A DNA stretch of 64,000 nucleotides from Burkholderiales bacterium (GTDB lineage: Bacteria; Pseudomonadota; Gammaproteobacteria; Burkholderiales; SG8-39), in contig JAOAEA010000004.1 in NCBI GenBank assembly GCA_026417035.1, positions 48,614 through 112,613 of the forward strand, read 5' to 3'. This document shows, piece by piece, positions 6,923 through 15,526 of the stretch. Position numbers and translations under genes: made by a program. Within the stretch, counting starts at the first letter, position 1, and each line of letters starts with the position of its first letter. Under the pieces are notes generated by a model. That model was not told where the DNA came from. It did no database searches and worked only from the letters and a program-made list of their open reading frames with translations.

Positions 6923-9469
6923 TTGAACAGGACGGCCATCTGGAAGCGCGACTGGGTCCTCGGGCTCGCGGTCGCGGTCGTCCTCTTCTTCGCCGGGGGC
7001 ACGGACCTCGTCCAGAGCCTCGAGCGCAAGGCCTACGACCTCGGCGTGCGCGCGACCGACCGCGCGCCGAGCGAGCGCGTGGTGGTGCTCGCGATCGACG
7101 ACGCGAGCATCCAGAACATCGGGCGCTGGCCGTGGCCGCGCGACGTGCACGCGAAAGCGACCGACTTGCTCGCCTCGGGAAAGCCCAAGGTGATCGGCAA
7201 CCTGGTGTTCTTCTCCGAGCCGCAGAAGGACCCCGGCCTCGTCTACGTCACCAGGCTCGCCGAGGAGTACGCGAAAGCGGTGCCCGACGCGACGGCCCTG
7301 GAGAGCGGCGCGCCGCTCGAGCGCATCGGCGCGCTCCTCAAGGAGGCGCAGGACGCGCTCGACACCGACCGCAAGCTCGCCGAGAGCTACACCCGGGCCG
7401 GTAACGTCCTGCTGCCGATGTTCTTCGAGTTCGGCGAGCCGCGCGGCAAGCCCGACCGCCCGCTGCCGGCGTTCGTCACCCGGAACGAGCTCGCTAACGT
7501 CGAGGGCCCGCCCGATGCGGTCCCGCTCACGACCACGGCCAACGTGAACTTCCCGACCGATGCGATCGGCGCCACCGCCGCCGGCCTCGGGCACCTCTCC
7601 TCGCGCGTCGAGGTGGACGGCGGCGTGCGCACCGAGCCGCTGGTGCTGGCGCACTTCGACCAGCTCTATCCCTCGCTCTCGCTCGTGCTCGCGGCGAAGA
7701 GCCTCAACCTCGGCCCCGGCGACGTGAAGGTGCGGCTCGGCGAGGGGGTGAGCCTCGGCAACCTGCGCATCACCACCGATCCGCGGCTCGCCATGAACAC
7801 CTACTTCTACAAGGACCGCGACGGCCGGCCGGCCTTCCAGGTGGACTCCTTCTTCGATCTGTACTCGGGGAAGATCCCGCCGGCGAAGTACGCCGACAAG
7901 GTCGTGCTCATCGGGCCGACCGCGACCGGGCTCGGCACCGCGTTCGTGACCCCGGTCTCGCCCGCGATGCCGCCGGTGCTCACCCTCGCGCACAACGTGT
8001 CGTCGATCCTGCAGGAGCACTTCTTCGTGGTGCCGCCGTGGGGGCGCTGGGCCGAGCTCGCGGTCTATGCCGCGGTGGCGCTCTACCTCATCCTCGCCCT
8101 GCCGCGGCTCAAGGCCGGCCCGGCGGCGATCGTGACGCTCGCGATCCTGGTCATCCTCGTCGGGACGCACTTCGCGCTGATGACGACGCGCGGCGTCTGG
8201 CTGCAGCTGATGCTCCCGGTGGTGCTGCTCGTCATCGGCCACCTGCTGCTCACCACCAAGCGGTTCCTGGTGACCGAGGCGGGCAAGGTGAAGTCGGACC
8301 AGGAGTCCGCGGTCTCGAACCGCATGCTCGGCCTCGCCTTCCAGGGGCAGGGGCAGCTCGACATGGCCTTCGATTACTTCCGCAAGTGCCCGGTCGACGA
8401 CACCCTGCTCGACAACATCTACAACCTCGCCCTCGACTTCGAGCGCAAGCGCCAGTTCAACAAGGCCGAGGCCGCGTTCCGCTACATCGCCCAGCACAAC
8501 CCCAGGTTCCGCGACCTGGGCGAGCGGCTCGCGCGTGCGAAGCAGCTCTCCGAGACCGTGATCCTCGGCGGCGCCGCGCAGAGCCACCCCGGCGGCACGA
8601 TGGTCCTCGGCGGCGCTGCCGAGAAGCCGATGCTCGGCCGCTACCAGGTGGAGAAGGAGCTCGGCAAGGGCGCGATGGGCGCCGTGTACCTCGGACGCGA
8701 TCCGAAGATCGGCCGCGTCGTGGCGATCAAGACGATGGCGCTCTCGCAGGAGTTCGAGGCCGACGAGCTCGCCGACGTGAAGGCGCGGTTCTTCCGCGAG
8801 GCCGAGACCGCGGGGCGCCTGAACCACCCCAATATCGTCACCATCTTCGACGCGGGCGAGGAGCACGACCTCGCCTACATCGCGATGGAGTTCCTGAAGG
8901 GCCGGGACCTCGCCGGCTACACCAAGCCGGGCAGCCTGCTGCCCTTCGACAAGGTGGTCTCGATCGTGGCGCGGGTGGCCGACGCGCTCGGTTACGCGCA
9001 CCGGCAGAATGTCGTGCACCGCGACATCAAGCCGGCCAACATCATGTACGAGCCCGAGTCCGACGCGGTCAAGGTCACCGACTTCGGCATCGCGCGCATC
9101 ACCGACTCGTCGAAGACGAAGACCGGCATGGTGCTCGGCACCCCCTCCTACATGTCGCCCGAGCAGCTCGCCGGCCGGAAAGTGGACGGCCGCTCCGACC
9201 TCTTCTCGCTCGCGGTCATGCTCTACCAGCTCGTCGCCGGGAAGCTCCCGTTCGAAGGCGACTCGATGGCGCAGCTCATGTTCAAGATCGCGAACGACCC
9301 GGCGCCCGACATCCGCACCGTCAACCCGCAGGCGCCGGCGGCGCTCGCCGCGTTCCTCGCGCGCGCGCTCGCCAAGGAGCCCGCGGAACGCTTCCAGACC
9401 GGCGAGGAGTTCGCGCAGGCGCTGCGCGCCGCGGCCGGCCTCGCGCCGGCGGCCCAGGGGGCGCGATGA
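6923..9469 (+). CDS. CHASE2-domain membrane serine/threonine protein kinase
   Basis: An 848-residue receptor-type kinase. One N-terminal membrane helix (about 8-25) is followed by an extracytoplasmic CHASE2 sensor domain (to about 365; LAIDDASIQNIGRWPWPR is typical) and three membrane helices (about 373-440). A short TPR-like helical linker (LAFQGQGQLDMAFDYFRKC) leads to a Hanks-type kinase domain (about 571-832). Catalytic features are intact: the GKGAMGAVYLG loop, Lys603 in VAIK, HRDIKPAN with Asp701, and the DFG Asp720. I chose the TTG at 6923 because GAGGGAGA lies at a proper distance and no ATG or GTG fits; codons before it are low-complexity Arg/Gly. Its 3' end overlaps the PP2C phosphatase by 4 bases, a classic kinase/phosphatase pair. 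Confidence 0.93.
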   Translation: MNRTAIWKRDWVLGLAVAVVLFFAGGTDLVQSLERKAYDLGVRATDRAPSERVVVLAIDDASIQNIGRWPWPRDVHAKATDLLASGKPKVIGNLVFFSEPQKDPGLVYVTRLAEEYAKAVPDATALESGAPLERIGALLKEAQDALDTDRKLAESYTRAGNVLLPMFFEFGEPRGKPDRPLPAFVTRNELANVEGPPDAVPLTTTANVNFPTDAIGATAAGLGHLSSRVEVDGGVRTEPLVLAHFDQLYPSLSLVLAAKSLNLGPGDVKVRLGEGVSLGNLRITTDPRLAMNTYFYKDRDGRPAFQVDSFFDLYSGKIPPAKYADKVVLIGPTATGLGTAFVTPVSPAMPPVLTLAHNVSSILQEHFFVVPPWGRWAELAVYAAVALYLILALPRLKAGPAAIVTLAILVILVGTHFALMTTRGVWLQLMLPVVLLVIGHLLLTTKRFLVTEAGKVKSDQESAVSNRMLGLAFQGQGQLDMAFDYFRKCPVDDTLLDNIYNLALDFERKRQFNKAEAAFRYIAQHNPRFRDLGERLARAKQLSETVILGGAAQSHPGGTMVLGGAAEKPMLGRYQVEKELGKGAMGAVYLGRDPKIGRVVAIKTMALSQEFEADELADVKARFFREAETAGRLNHPNIVTIFDAGEEHDLAYIAMEFLKGRDLAGYTKPGSLLPFDKVVSIVARVADALGYAHRQNVVHRDIKPANIMYEPESDAVKVTDFGIARITDSSKTKTGMVLGTPSYMSPEQLAGRKVDGRSDLFSLAVMLYQLVAGKLPFEGDSMAQLMFKIANDPAPDIRTVNPQAPAALAAFLARALAKEPAERFQTGEEFAQALRAAAGLAPAAQGAR

Positions 9470-10293
9470 ACCTCTCCCAGGCACTCGAGATCGCCACCTG
9501 CACCGACCCGGGCATGGTGCGCTCGCACAACGAGGACTCGGTCGCCGCCGACGCCTCGATCGGCGTCGCGGTGCTCGCCGACGGCATGGGCGGCTACAAC
9601 GCCGGCGAGGTCGCGAGCGGCATGGCCACCACCGTGCTGACGACCGAGCTGCAGCACCTGCTCGCGAGCGGCGAGGCGGCGGCGATGGCGGGCGCGGCCG
9701 GCCGCGAGCGCGCCGAGGCGATGCTGCGCGCCGAGATCGCGAAGGCCAACACGTCGATCTACCAGGCGGCGCAGAGCCAGCCGCAGTACGCGGGCATGGG
9801 CACGACGCTGGTGGTCGCGCTCTTCTACGACAACCGCGTGACGGTGGCGCACATCGGCGACTCGCGCGTCTACCGCCTGCGCGACGACGAGCTCGTCCAG
9901 ATCACCAAGGACCATTCGCTGCTGCAGGAGCAGATCGACAGCGGCATGATCACGGCCGAGCAGGCGCGCTTCTCGCAGAACAAGAACCTGGTCACCCGGG
10001 CGCTCGGCATCGACCCGACGGTGGACGCCGAGATCCGCGAGTACGAGACGCAACCCGGCGACCTGTGGCTGCTCTGCTCCGACGGCCTGAACGACATGGT
10101 GAGCGACGAGGACATCGCGATGACGCTGCAGGCGCTCGCCTCGAACCTGCCGCTCGCGGCGCAGCAGCTGGTGCAGATGGCGAACGACAACGGGGGGCGC
10201 GACAACGTCTCGGTCGTCCTCGTTCGGGTGGTGCGGGACTACGCGGCGCCGAAGGGCCTGCTCGCGCGGTTATTCGGTTGGTTGAGGCATTGA
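9466..10293 (+). CDS. PP2C-family serine/threonine phosphatase
   Basis: A 275-residue metal-dependent phosphatase. The metal-binding motifs appear in order: VRSHNEDS (about 17-24), VLADGMGGYNAGEVAS, GMGTTLV, AHIGDSRVYRL, CSDGLNDMV and RDNVSVVLV. The length is that of a bare catalytic domain (bacterial Stp/PrpC type). There is no membrane segment, so it acts in the cytoplasm. The ATG overlaps the kinase stop codon (ATGA), implying coupled translation. It most likely reverses phosphorylation by the CHASE2 kinase on shared targets such as the FHA protein encoded next. Confidence 0.95.
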   Translation: MNLSQALEIATCTDPGMVRSHNEDSVAADASIGVAVLADGMGGYNAGEVASGMATTVLTTELQHLLASGEAAAMAGAAGRERAEAMLRAEIAKANTSIYQAAQSQPQYAGMGTTLVVALFYDNRVTVAHIGDSRVYRLRDDELVQITKDHSLLQEQIDSGMITAEQARFSQNKNLVTRALGIDPTVDAEIREYETQPGDLWLLCSDGLNDMVSDEDIAMTLQALASNLPLAAQQLVQMANDNGGRDNVSVVLVRVVRDYAAPKGLLARLFGWLRH

Positions 10294-10305
10294 CGGGGAA
10301 CTGCT

Positions 10306-11151
10306 ATGGCGAAATTCATTCTCAGCATGGACGGGCTGGTGCTCAAGGAGATCCCGGTCTCCAAGGAGCGGATGACCATCGGCCGCAAGCCTCACAACGA
10401 CATCCAGATCGACAACCTGGCGGTGTCGGGCGAGCACGCGGTGGTCGTGACGATCCTGAACGACTCGTTCCTCGAGGACCTCGGCTCGACGAACGGCACG
10501 CTCGTGAACGGCCAGCCGATCAAGAAGCACTTCCTGCAGCACAACGACGTCGTCGAGCTCGGCAAGTACAAGCTCAAGTACGTGAACGAGCAGGCGCAGC
10601 AGCACCGCGCGGCGCCGCAGGACTTCGAGAAGACCATGGTGCTCCGGCCCGGCCAGGTGCCCAAGGTCGAGCCCGGGAAGCCGGCCTCCGAGTCGCAGCA
10701 GATGCGCGCGCCCGGCGTTTCACAGCCGGTCGGCGTGTCGCAGCCCAACCCGGCGCTCAGCGAGTCGCAGGCGATGCGCGCCGGGCAGGGCGCGCCGGCG
10801 GCCTCGCAGCCGATGGGCGTCTCGCAGCAGGTGAGCACCTCGCAGCCGATGGGGGCTTCGCAGCCGGTCGCCGGCGGGAAGCAGGTGCCGCCCGCGGCGA
10901 TCCAGATCCTCACCGGGGCGAACGCCGGGCGCGAGCTCGAGCTCGTGAAGCCGCTCACCACGCTCGGCAAACCCGGCGTGCAGGTCGCGGTCATCACGCG
11001 CCGGCCGCAGGGCTACTTCATCACCCACGTCGAAGGCGCGACGTTCCCGGTCGTGAACGGGAAGGCGCTCGACGCCCAGGCGCACGCGCTCGCCGACCAC
11101 GACGTGATCGAGCTCGCCGGGGTGAAGATGGAGTTCTTCTTCAAGACCTGA
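10306..11151 (+). CDS. FHA-domain phosphothreonine-binding protein with SQP-rich linker
   Basis: A 281-residue protein. Residues 1-95 are an FHA domain with the expected TIGRKPHNDIQIDN, SGEHAVV and DLGSTNGTLVNGQ motifs, which bind phosphothreonine peptides. Residues about 125-190 are a low-complexity linker in which short units of the type SQPMGVSQ or SQAMRAG recur. Residues about 195-280 form a second, more divergent FHA-like region (IQILTGANAGRELELVKPLTTLG...VNGKALDAQAHALADHDVIELAGVKMEFF). It lies 12 bases after the phosphatase gene with a GGGGAA ribosome site. It is probably the scaffold that reads kinase output. The serine-rich linker is itself a possible phosphorylation region; that is inference. 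Confidence 0.88.
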   Translation: MAKFILSMDGLVLKEIPVSKERMTIGRKPHNDIQIDNLAVSGEHAVVVTILNDSFLEDLGSTNGTLVNGQPIKKHFLQHNDVVELGKYKLKYVNEQAQQHRAAPQDFEKTMVLRPGQVPKVEPGKPASESQQMRAPGVSQPVGVSQPNPALSESQAMRAGQGAPAASQPMGVSQQVSTSQPMGASQPVAGGKQVPPAAIQILTGANAGRELELVKPLTTLGKPGVQVAVITRRPQGYFITHVEGATFPVVNGKALDAQAHALADHDVIELAGVKMEFFFKT

Positions 11152-11185
11152 GCGTTCCCGTCCCCCGCCCCGGTCCGGCCAAGCC

Positions 11186-13408
11186 GTGAAGCAGCATCTC
11201 GCCCGGATCGCGCTCGGGCTCGCCGTCGTCGCCCTGTTCGCCGGCCATGCGGTGAAGCTCTACCGCATCGGCTTCGTCTCGCAGCTCGACAACATCATCT
11301 ACGACTACCGGCTGCGGCTCACCGCGCCGGGCGGCGTCGACCCGCGCATCGTCATCCTCGACATCGACGAGAAGAGCCTCGCCGACCCCGCGCTCGGCCG
11401 CTGGCCGTGGGGGCGCGACAAGATGGCGGCGATCGTCGAGCGGCTCTTCGACCACTACGGCATCGCGGTGCTCGGGGTCGACGTCGTGAACCCCGAGCCG
11501 GACACCTCGAGCGGACTCGGTGTGCTCGAGTCGCTCGCCGCCGGCGAGCTCAAAGAGCTGCCCGAATTCCGCGACGCGCTCGCGCGCCTGCGGCCGAGCC
11601 TCGACCACGACGGGCGGCTCGCCGGCGCGGTGAAGGGCCGCCCGGTGGTGCTCGGCTACTACTTCAACTTCGACGAGGGCGCGCGCGAGGCGGGCAAGCT
11701 GCCGCCCCCGGTGCTGCCCGCCGGGACGTTCACCGGGCGAAACATCGCCTTCCTGCGCGCGCGTGGCTTCGGCGCGAACCTGCCCGCGATCCAGGACGCC
11801 GCGCCGAGCGCCGGCCACTTCAACCCGGCCCCGGACTTCGACGGCGTGACCCGCCGCGTCCCGATGCTGGTCGAGTACAAGGGCGCGACCTACGAGGCGC
11901 TGTCGCTCGCGCTGGTGCGGCTGCTCATCGGGTCCCCGGGGATCGCGCCGGGCTACGCGCAGGAGCGGTTCCTCGCCGGCAACTACTCCGGCCTCGAGTG
12001 GCTCGAAGTGGGCCCCCTGCGCATCCCGGTGGACGAGAACGTCGCCGCGCTGGTCCCCTACCGCGGACCGCGCGGCAGCTTCGCGTACTTCTCGCTCGCC
12101 GACATCTACCACGCCCGCGTCCCGGCCGAGGCGCTGAAGGGCAAGATCGCGCTCCTCGGCACCACGACGCCGTCGCTCTTCGACCTGCGCGCGGCGCCGG
12201 TCGGGGAGGTGTACCCGGGCGTCGAGATCCACGCCAACCTGGTGGCGGGGATCCTCGACGGCGCGATCAAGCACAAGCCGGCCTACATGTGGGGGGGCGA
12301 GGTCCTGCTCCTGGTGGTCCTCGGCGTCGGGCTGGCGGTGCTCGTGCCGATGCTCTCGCCGCTGCGGGCCACCGTCGTCTCGGCGGCGACCGTGGCATCG
12401 GTCACGGCGCTCTCCATCGCGCTCTGGAGCGGGGCGGGCATCGTGCTGCCCCTGGCAAGCGTCTTGCTAATGACGCTCGGGATCTTCGCCCTCAACATGT
12501 CCTACGGCTATTTCGTCGAGTCCCGCTCGAAGCGCCAGATCACCGAGCGCTTCGGCGAATACGTGCCCCCGGAACTCGCCGACCAGATGGCGCGCGACCC
12601 GGCGAAGTACACCATGGAGGGCCGCAGCGAGACGCTCACCGTGCTCTTCTCCGACATCCGCGGCTTCACGACCATCTCCGAGGGCATGGAGCCGACCGAG
12701 CTGCGGCGCATGCTGAACGAGTACCTCACCGAGATGAGCCTCGTCATCCGCGGCAACCGCGGCACGCTCGACAAGTACATCGGCGACGCGATCATGGCGT
12801 TCTGGGGCGCGCCGGTCGCCGATCCCGGCCACGCGACCCGAGCGGTCGAGACGGGGATGGCGATGCAGGCGCGGCTCGCCGAGCTCGCGCCGGCGTTCCG
12901 CGCCAAGGGCTGGCCGGAGCTCGCCATCGGCGTGGGCGTCAACACCGGGCCGATGTACGTCGGCGACATGGGCTCGCGCATCCGGCGCGCCTACACCGTG
13001 ATCGGCGACGCGGTGAACACGGCCTCGCGCCTGGAGGGCCTGACGAAGCGATACGGCGTCGGCGTGCTCGTCGGCGAGGAGACGCGCCGGCACGCTTCCG
13101 GGATCGTGTTCCGGGAGCTCGACCGGGTGCGGGTGAAGGGCAAGGACGAGCCGGTCGCGATCTTCGAGCCGCTCGGCCGCGAGGGCGCGGTGCCCTCGGC
13201 GAGGCTCGAGGAGGCGAAGCTCTGGGCGCAGGCGCTCAAGCTCTACCGCGCGCAGTCCTGGGAGCAGGCCGAGCTCGCGCTCTTCAACCTCGACCGGCTC
13301 TACCCGGGCACGCGCCTCTACCCCCTGTACGCCGAGCGGGTGAGACACTATCGGGCCGCGCCGCCCGGGCCGGGCTGGGACGGCGCCACGACGTTCGAGG
13401 AAAAATGA
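11186..13408 (+). CDS. CHASE2-domain class III adenylate/guanylate cyclase
   Basis: A 740-residue membrane cyclase. One N-terminal helix leads into a CHASE2 domain (about 30-365, with VILDIDEKSLADPALGRWPWGR), followed by three membrane helices (about 370-445). A cyclase catalytic domain follows (about 485-660). The two metal-binding aspartates are present: Asp490 in LFSDIRGFT and Asp534 in YIGDAIMAFW. The GVGVNTGPMYVGDMGS and YTVIGDAVNTASRLE motifs are also intact. The C-terminal 80 residues are helical and TPR-like. Its sensor matches that of the kinase four genes upstream, so both may see related signals. It starts with GTG; the ribosome site is weak. The next gene overlaps its stop by 4 bases. 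Adenylate activity is more likely than guanylate, but this is not proven. Confidence 0.92.
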   Translation: MKQHLARIALGLAVVALFAGHAVKLYRIGFVSQLDNIIYDYRLRLTAPGGVDPRIVILDIDEKSLADPALGRWPWGRDKMAAIVERLFDHYGIAVLGVDVVNPEPDTSSGLGVLESLAAGELKELPEFRDALARLRPSLDHDGRLAGAVKGRPVVLGYYFNFDEGAREAGKLPPPVLPAGTFTGRNIAFLRARGFGANLPAIQDAAPSAGHFNPAPDFDGVTRRVPMLVEYKGATYEALSLALVRLLIGSPGIAPGYAQERFLAGNYSGLEWLEVGPLRIPVDENVAALVPYRGPRGSFAYFSLADIYHARVPAEALKGKIALLGTTTPSLFDLRAAPVGEVYPGVEIHANLVAGILDGAIKHKPAYMWGGEVLLLVVLGVGLAVLVPMLSPLRATVVSAATVASVTALSIALWSGAGIVLPLASVLLMTLGIFALNMSYGYFVESRSKRQITERFGEYVPPELADQMARDPAKYTMEGRSETLTVLFSDIRGFTTISEGMEPTELRRMLNEYLTEMSLVIRGNRGTLDKYIGDAIMAFWGAPVADPGHATRAVETGMAMQARLAELAPAFRAKGWPELAIGVGVNTGPMYVGDMGSRIRRAYTVIGDAVNTASRLEGLTKRYGVGVLVGEETRRHASGIVFRELDRVRVKGKDEPVAIFEPLGREGAVPSARLEEAKLWAQALKLYRAQSWEQAELALFNLDRLYPGTRLYPLYAERVRHYRAAPPGPGWDGATTFEEK

Positions 13409-14172
13409 AGCTCAGGGTGCTCGGCTGCAGCGGCGGCATCGGCGGGCGGCATCTGCGCACGACGTCGTTCCTGCTCGACAAGGACGTCCTCGTCGACGCC
13501 GGCACGGGCGTGGGCGACCTGACGCTCGCCGAGATCACGCAGATCGACCACGTGTTCGTCACGCACTCGCACCTCGACCACGTCTGCTCGATCCCCTTCC
13601 TCGTCGACACCGTCGGGCAGATGCGCGACAAGCCGATCACGGTGTACGGCATCGGCGCCACGCTCGAGATCCTGCAGAACCACGTCTTCAACTGGTCGAT
13701 CTGGCCGGACTTCACCCAGATCCCGAGCCCGGAGGCGCCGTTCCTGCGCTACCAGCCGGTGCAGATCGGCGAGACCGTGGAGATCGACGGCCGCCGCGTC
13801 ACGGCGCTGCCCGCGAACCACGTGGTGCCGGCGGTGGGCTACCACCTCGACAGCGGCGAGGCGAGCCTCGTGTTCAGCGGCGACACGACCACAAACGACG
13901 CGCTGTGGAAGATCGTCAACAAGATCGCCAACCTGAAGTACCTCGTCATCGAGACCGCGTTTTCCAACCAGGAGCGGCAGCTCGCCGTCGTGTCGAAGCA
14001 CCTCTGCCCGAGCATGCTCGCCGAGGAGCTCGCCAAGCTCGAGCGCAGCGCCGAGATCTACATCTCGCACCTGAAGCCGGGCGAGATCGAGCTGATCATG
14101 GAGGAAATCGAGGAGTGCTGCGGCCACTACCGACCGCGCATCCTGCAGAACAACCTGGTCCTCGAGTTCTAG
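13405..14172 (+). CDS. metallo-beta-lactamase-fold cyclic-nucleotide phosphodiesterase
   Basis: A 255-residue soluble protein of the metallo-beta-lactamase fold. The zinc motif THSHLDH (about residues 52-58) is complete, and later ligands are seen in ALPANHVVPAVGY, FSGDTTTND and YISHLKPGE. The pattern, with an N-terminal LGCSGGIGGRHLRTTSFLLD, fits the class II-like 3',5'-cyclic-AMP phosphodiesterase group. It overlaps the cyclase gene by 4 bases (ATGA), so making and breaking the cyclic nucleotide are translationally coupled. Other enzymes of this fold (RNase Z, arylsulfatase-like) are possible, but the neighbour favours a cyclic-nucleotide substrate. Confidence 0.85.
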   Translation: MKLRVLGCSGGIGGRHLRTTSFLLDKDVLVDAGTGVGDLTLAEITQIDHVFVTHSHLDHVCSIPFLVDTVGQMRDKPITVYGIGATLEILQNHVFNWSIWPDFTQIPSPEAPFLRYQPVQIGETVEIDGRRVTALPANHVVPAVGYHLDSGEASLVFSGDTTTNDALWKIVNKIANLKYLVIETAFSNQERQLAVVSKHLCPSMLAEELAKLERSAEIYISHLKPGEIELIMEEIEECCGHYRPRILQNNLVLEF

Positions 14173-14203
14173 GGCCGGGCGCGCATCCCGACCAAGGCAA
14201 GCC

Positions 14204-15280
14204 ATGACCGAAGACAAAGTCTCCGCCAAGGTGCTCAAGGGCCTCGAGCCGCTCGGCTCGCTCTCCGAGTCCCGCCTCGGGGAGCTCGCCGCGCTCGTGT
14301 TCGTCGAGCACGTCTCCAAGAACCTCGACCCGTTCCGCATGCAGGGCGTCGCCGGGCAGTCGGTGTACCTGCTGCGCGGCGAGCTGGCGCTCACGCTCAA
14401 GGACGGCAGCTCGACCGTGGTGGTCGGAGGCACCGGCGAGGCGCGCTACCCGCTCGGGCGCAAGGCGCCGTTCGCGGCCGCCAAGGCGATCACCGACATC
14501 GACCTCGTGCGCATCGACGACGATCTGCTGGACATCATGGCCACCTGGGACCAGCTCGGCGGCGGCGACCGGCGCGCCTCCGAGCAAGCGGCGCCCACGC
14601 TCGGCAACTGGGCCATCCTGACCGGCATGTTCAGCGTGAACAACCTGCGCACCGGCGCCTTCTCGCAGCTGCCGCCGGCGCACATCGAGGCGCTGCTCAA
14701 GCGTTTCACCCGGGTGCCGGCGAAGCGCGGCCAGGCGATCATCCGCGAGGGCGAGGTCGGCGATTTCTACTACGTGGTGGAGACCGGCAAGTGCGAGGTC
14801 GAGCGCACCGTCGGCGGGGCGCGCATCAAGCTCGCCCAGCTCAAGGCGGGGGACGCTTTCGGGGAGGAGGCGCTCGTCTCGGGCGCGAAGCGCAACGCCA
14901 CCGTGACCATGATCACCGACGGCACGCTCTTCCGGCTCGACCAGAAGGACTTCAACGAGCTCCTGCGCGAGCCGCTCCTCCAGCGTGTCACCCTGGAGGA
15001 GGCGAAGGCCAAGGTGGCGGCCGGGGCGCAGTGGCTCGACGTCAGGTATCCGTCGGAATTCCAGTTCGACAAGCTGCCCGGGGCGATCAACATCCCCGTG
15101 GCGGAGATCCGGGACGCGGCGCGGCTCCTCGACCGGGACCGCGAGTACGTCGTCTACTGCCAGAGCGGCCGCCGCAGCTCCGCCGCGGCGTTCCTGCTCG
15201 CCCAGCGCGGCTACAAGGCCTTCCTCCTGGAAGGGGGGCTCTGGGGCGGCGAGAAGCGGGCCCCGGCGGCGGCGCGATGA
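14204..15280 (+). CDS. tandem cyclic-nucleotide-binding domains fused to rhodanese
   Basis: A 358-residue fusion. Residues about 15-115 form a degenerate cyclic-nucleotide-binding roll. Residues about 140-255 form a better one (IREGEVGDFYYVVETGKCEVERT...LKAGDAFGEEALVSGAKRNATV), including the phosphate-binding-cassette-like GEEALVSG-x3-RNA. Residues about 265-355 are a rhodanese domain (WLDVRYPSEFQFDKLPGAINIP) with the active-site cysteine in VVYCQSGRRSSAAA. It comes right after the cyclase and phosphodiesterase genes, so it is a likely cAMP effector. The rhodanese would handle persulfide sulfur or sense it. An AAGG ribosome site precedes the ATG. Confidence 0.88.
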   Translation: MTEDKVSAKVLKGLEPLGSLSESRLGELAALVFVEHVSKNLDPFRMQGVAGQSVYLLRGELALTLKDGSSTVVVGGTGEARYPLGRKAPFAAAKAITDIDLVRIDDDLLDIMATWDQLGGGDRRASEQAAPTLGNWAILTGMFSVNNLRTGAFSQLPPAHIEALLKRFTRVPAKRGQAIIREGEVGDFYYVVETGKCEVERTVGGARIKLAQLKAGDAFGEEALVSGAKRNATVTMITDGTLFRLDQKDFNELLREPLLQRVTLEEAKAKVAAGAQWLDVRYPSEFQFDKLPGAINIPVAEIRDAARLLDRDREYVVYCQSGRRSSAAAFLLAQRGYKAFLLEGGLWGGEKRAPAAAR

Positions 15281-15327
15281 CCGCCCGGACCCCCCTGAAA
15301 AAGGCCACACCCGGCCCCCGGGCGCGG

Positions 15328-15356
15328 TTGAACTGCATTGGCAGGGGGGCTAGCAT
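15328..15356 (+). promoter_or_regulatory. sigma-70 type promoter before the GAF/PilB-like gene
   Basis: TTGAAC (15328-15333), a 17-base spacer, and TAGCAT (15351-15356, 4 of 6 matches). The same -35 sequence and spacing occur before tusA. The predicted start point lies about 165 bases before the next gene. This suggests that the last two signalling genes can be transcribed separately from the first six. Confidence 0.5.
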
Positions 15357-15526
15357 CCCGGGATCATTCCGACAACAGCATGCCCCGCCCGCGAGGGCCG
15401 GCGGCAGCGCGAGCGCCACGATCCATCCGGCCCGGCCTCCCGGCGGGAGCTCCGCGGGGCGGGCGGGATCGTCGGTTCCACGGGGGAGCGAAGGGCGGCG
15501 CGGACCGCTTGCGACGAGGTAAGGCC

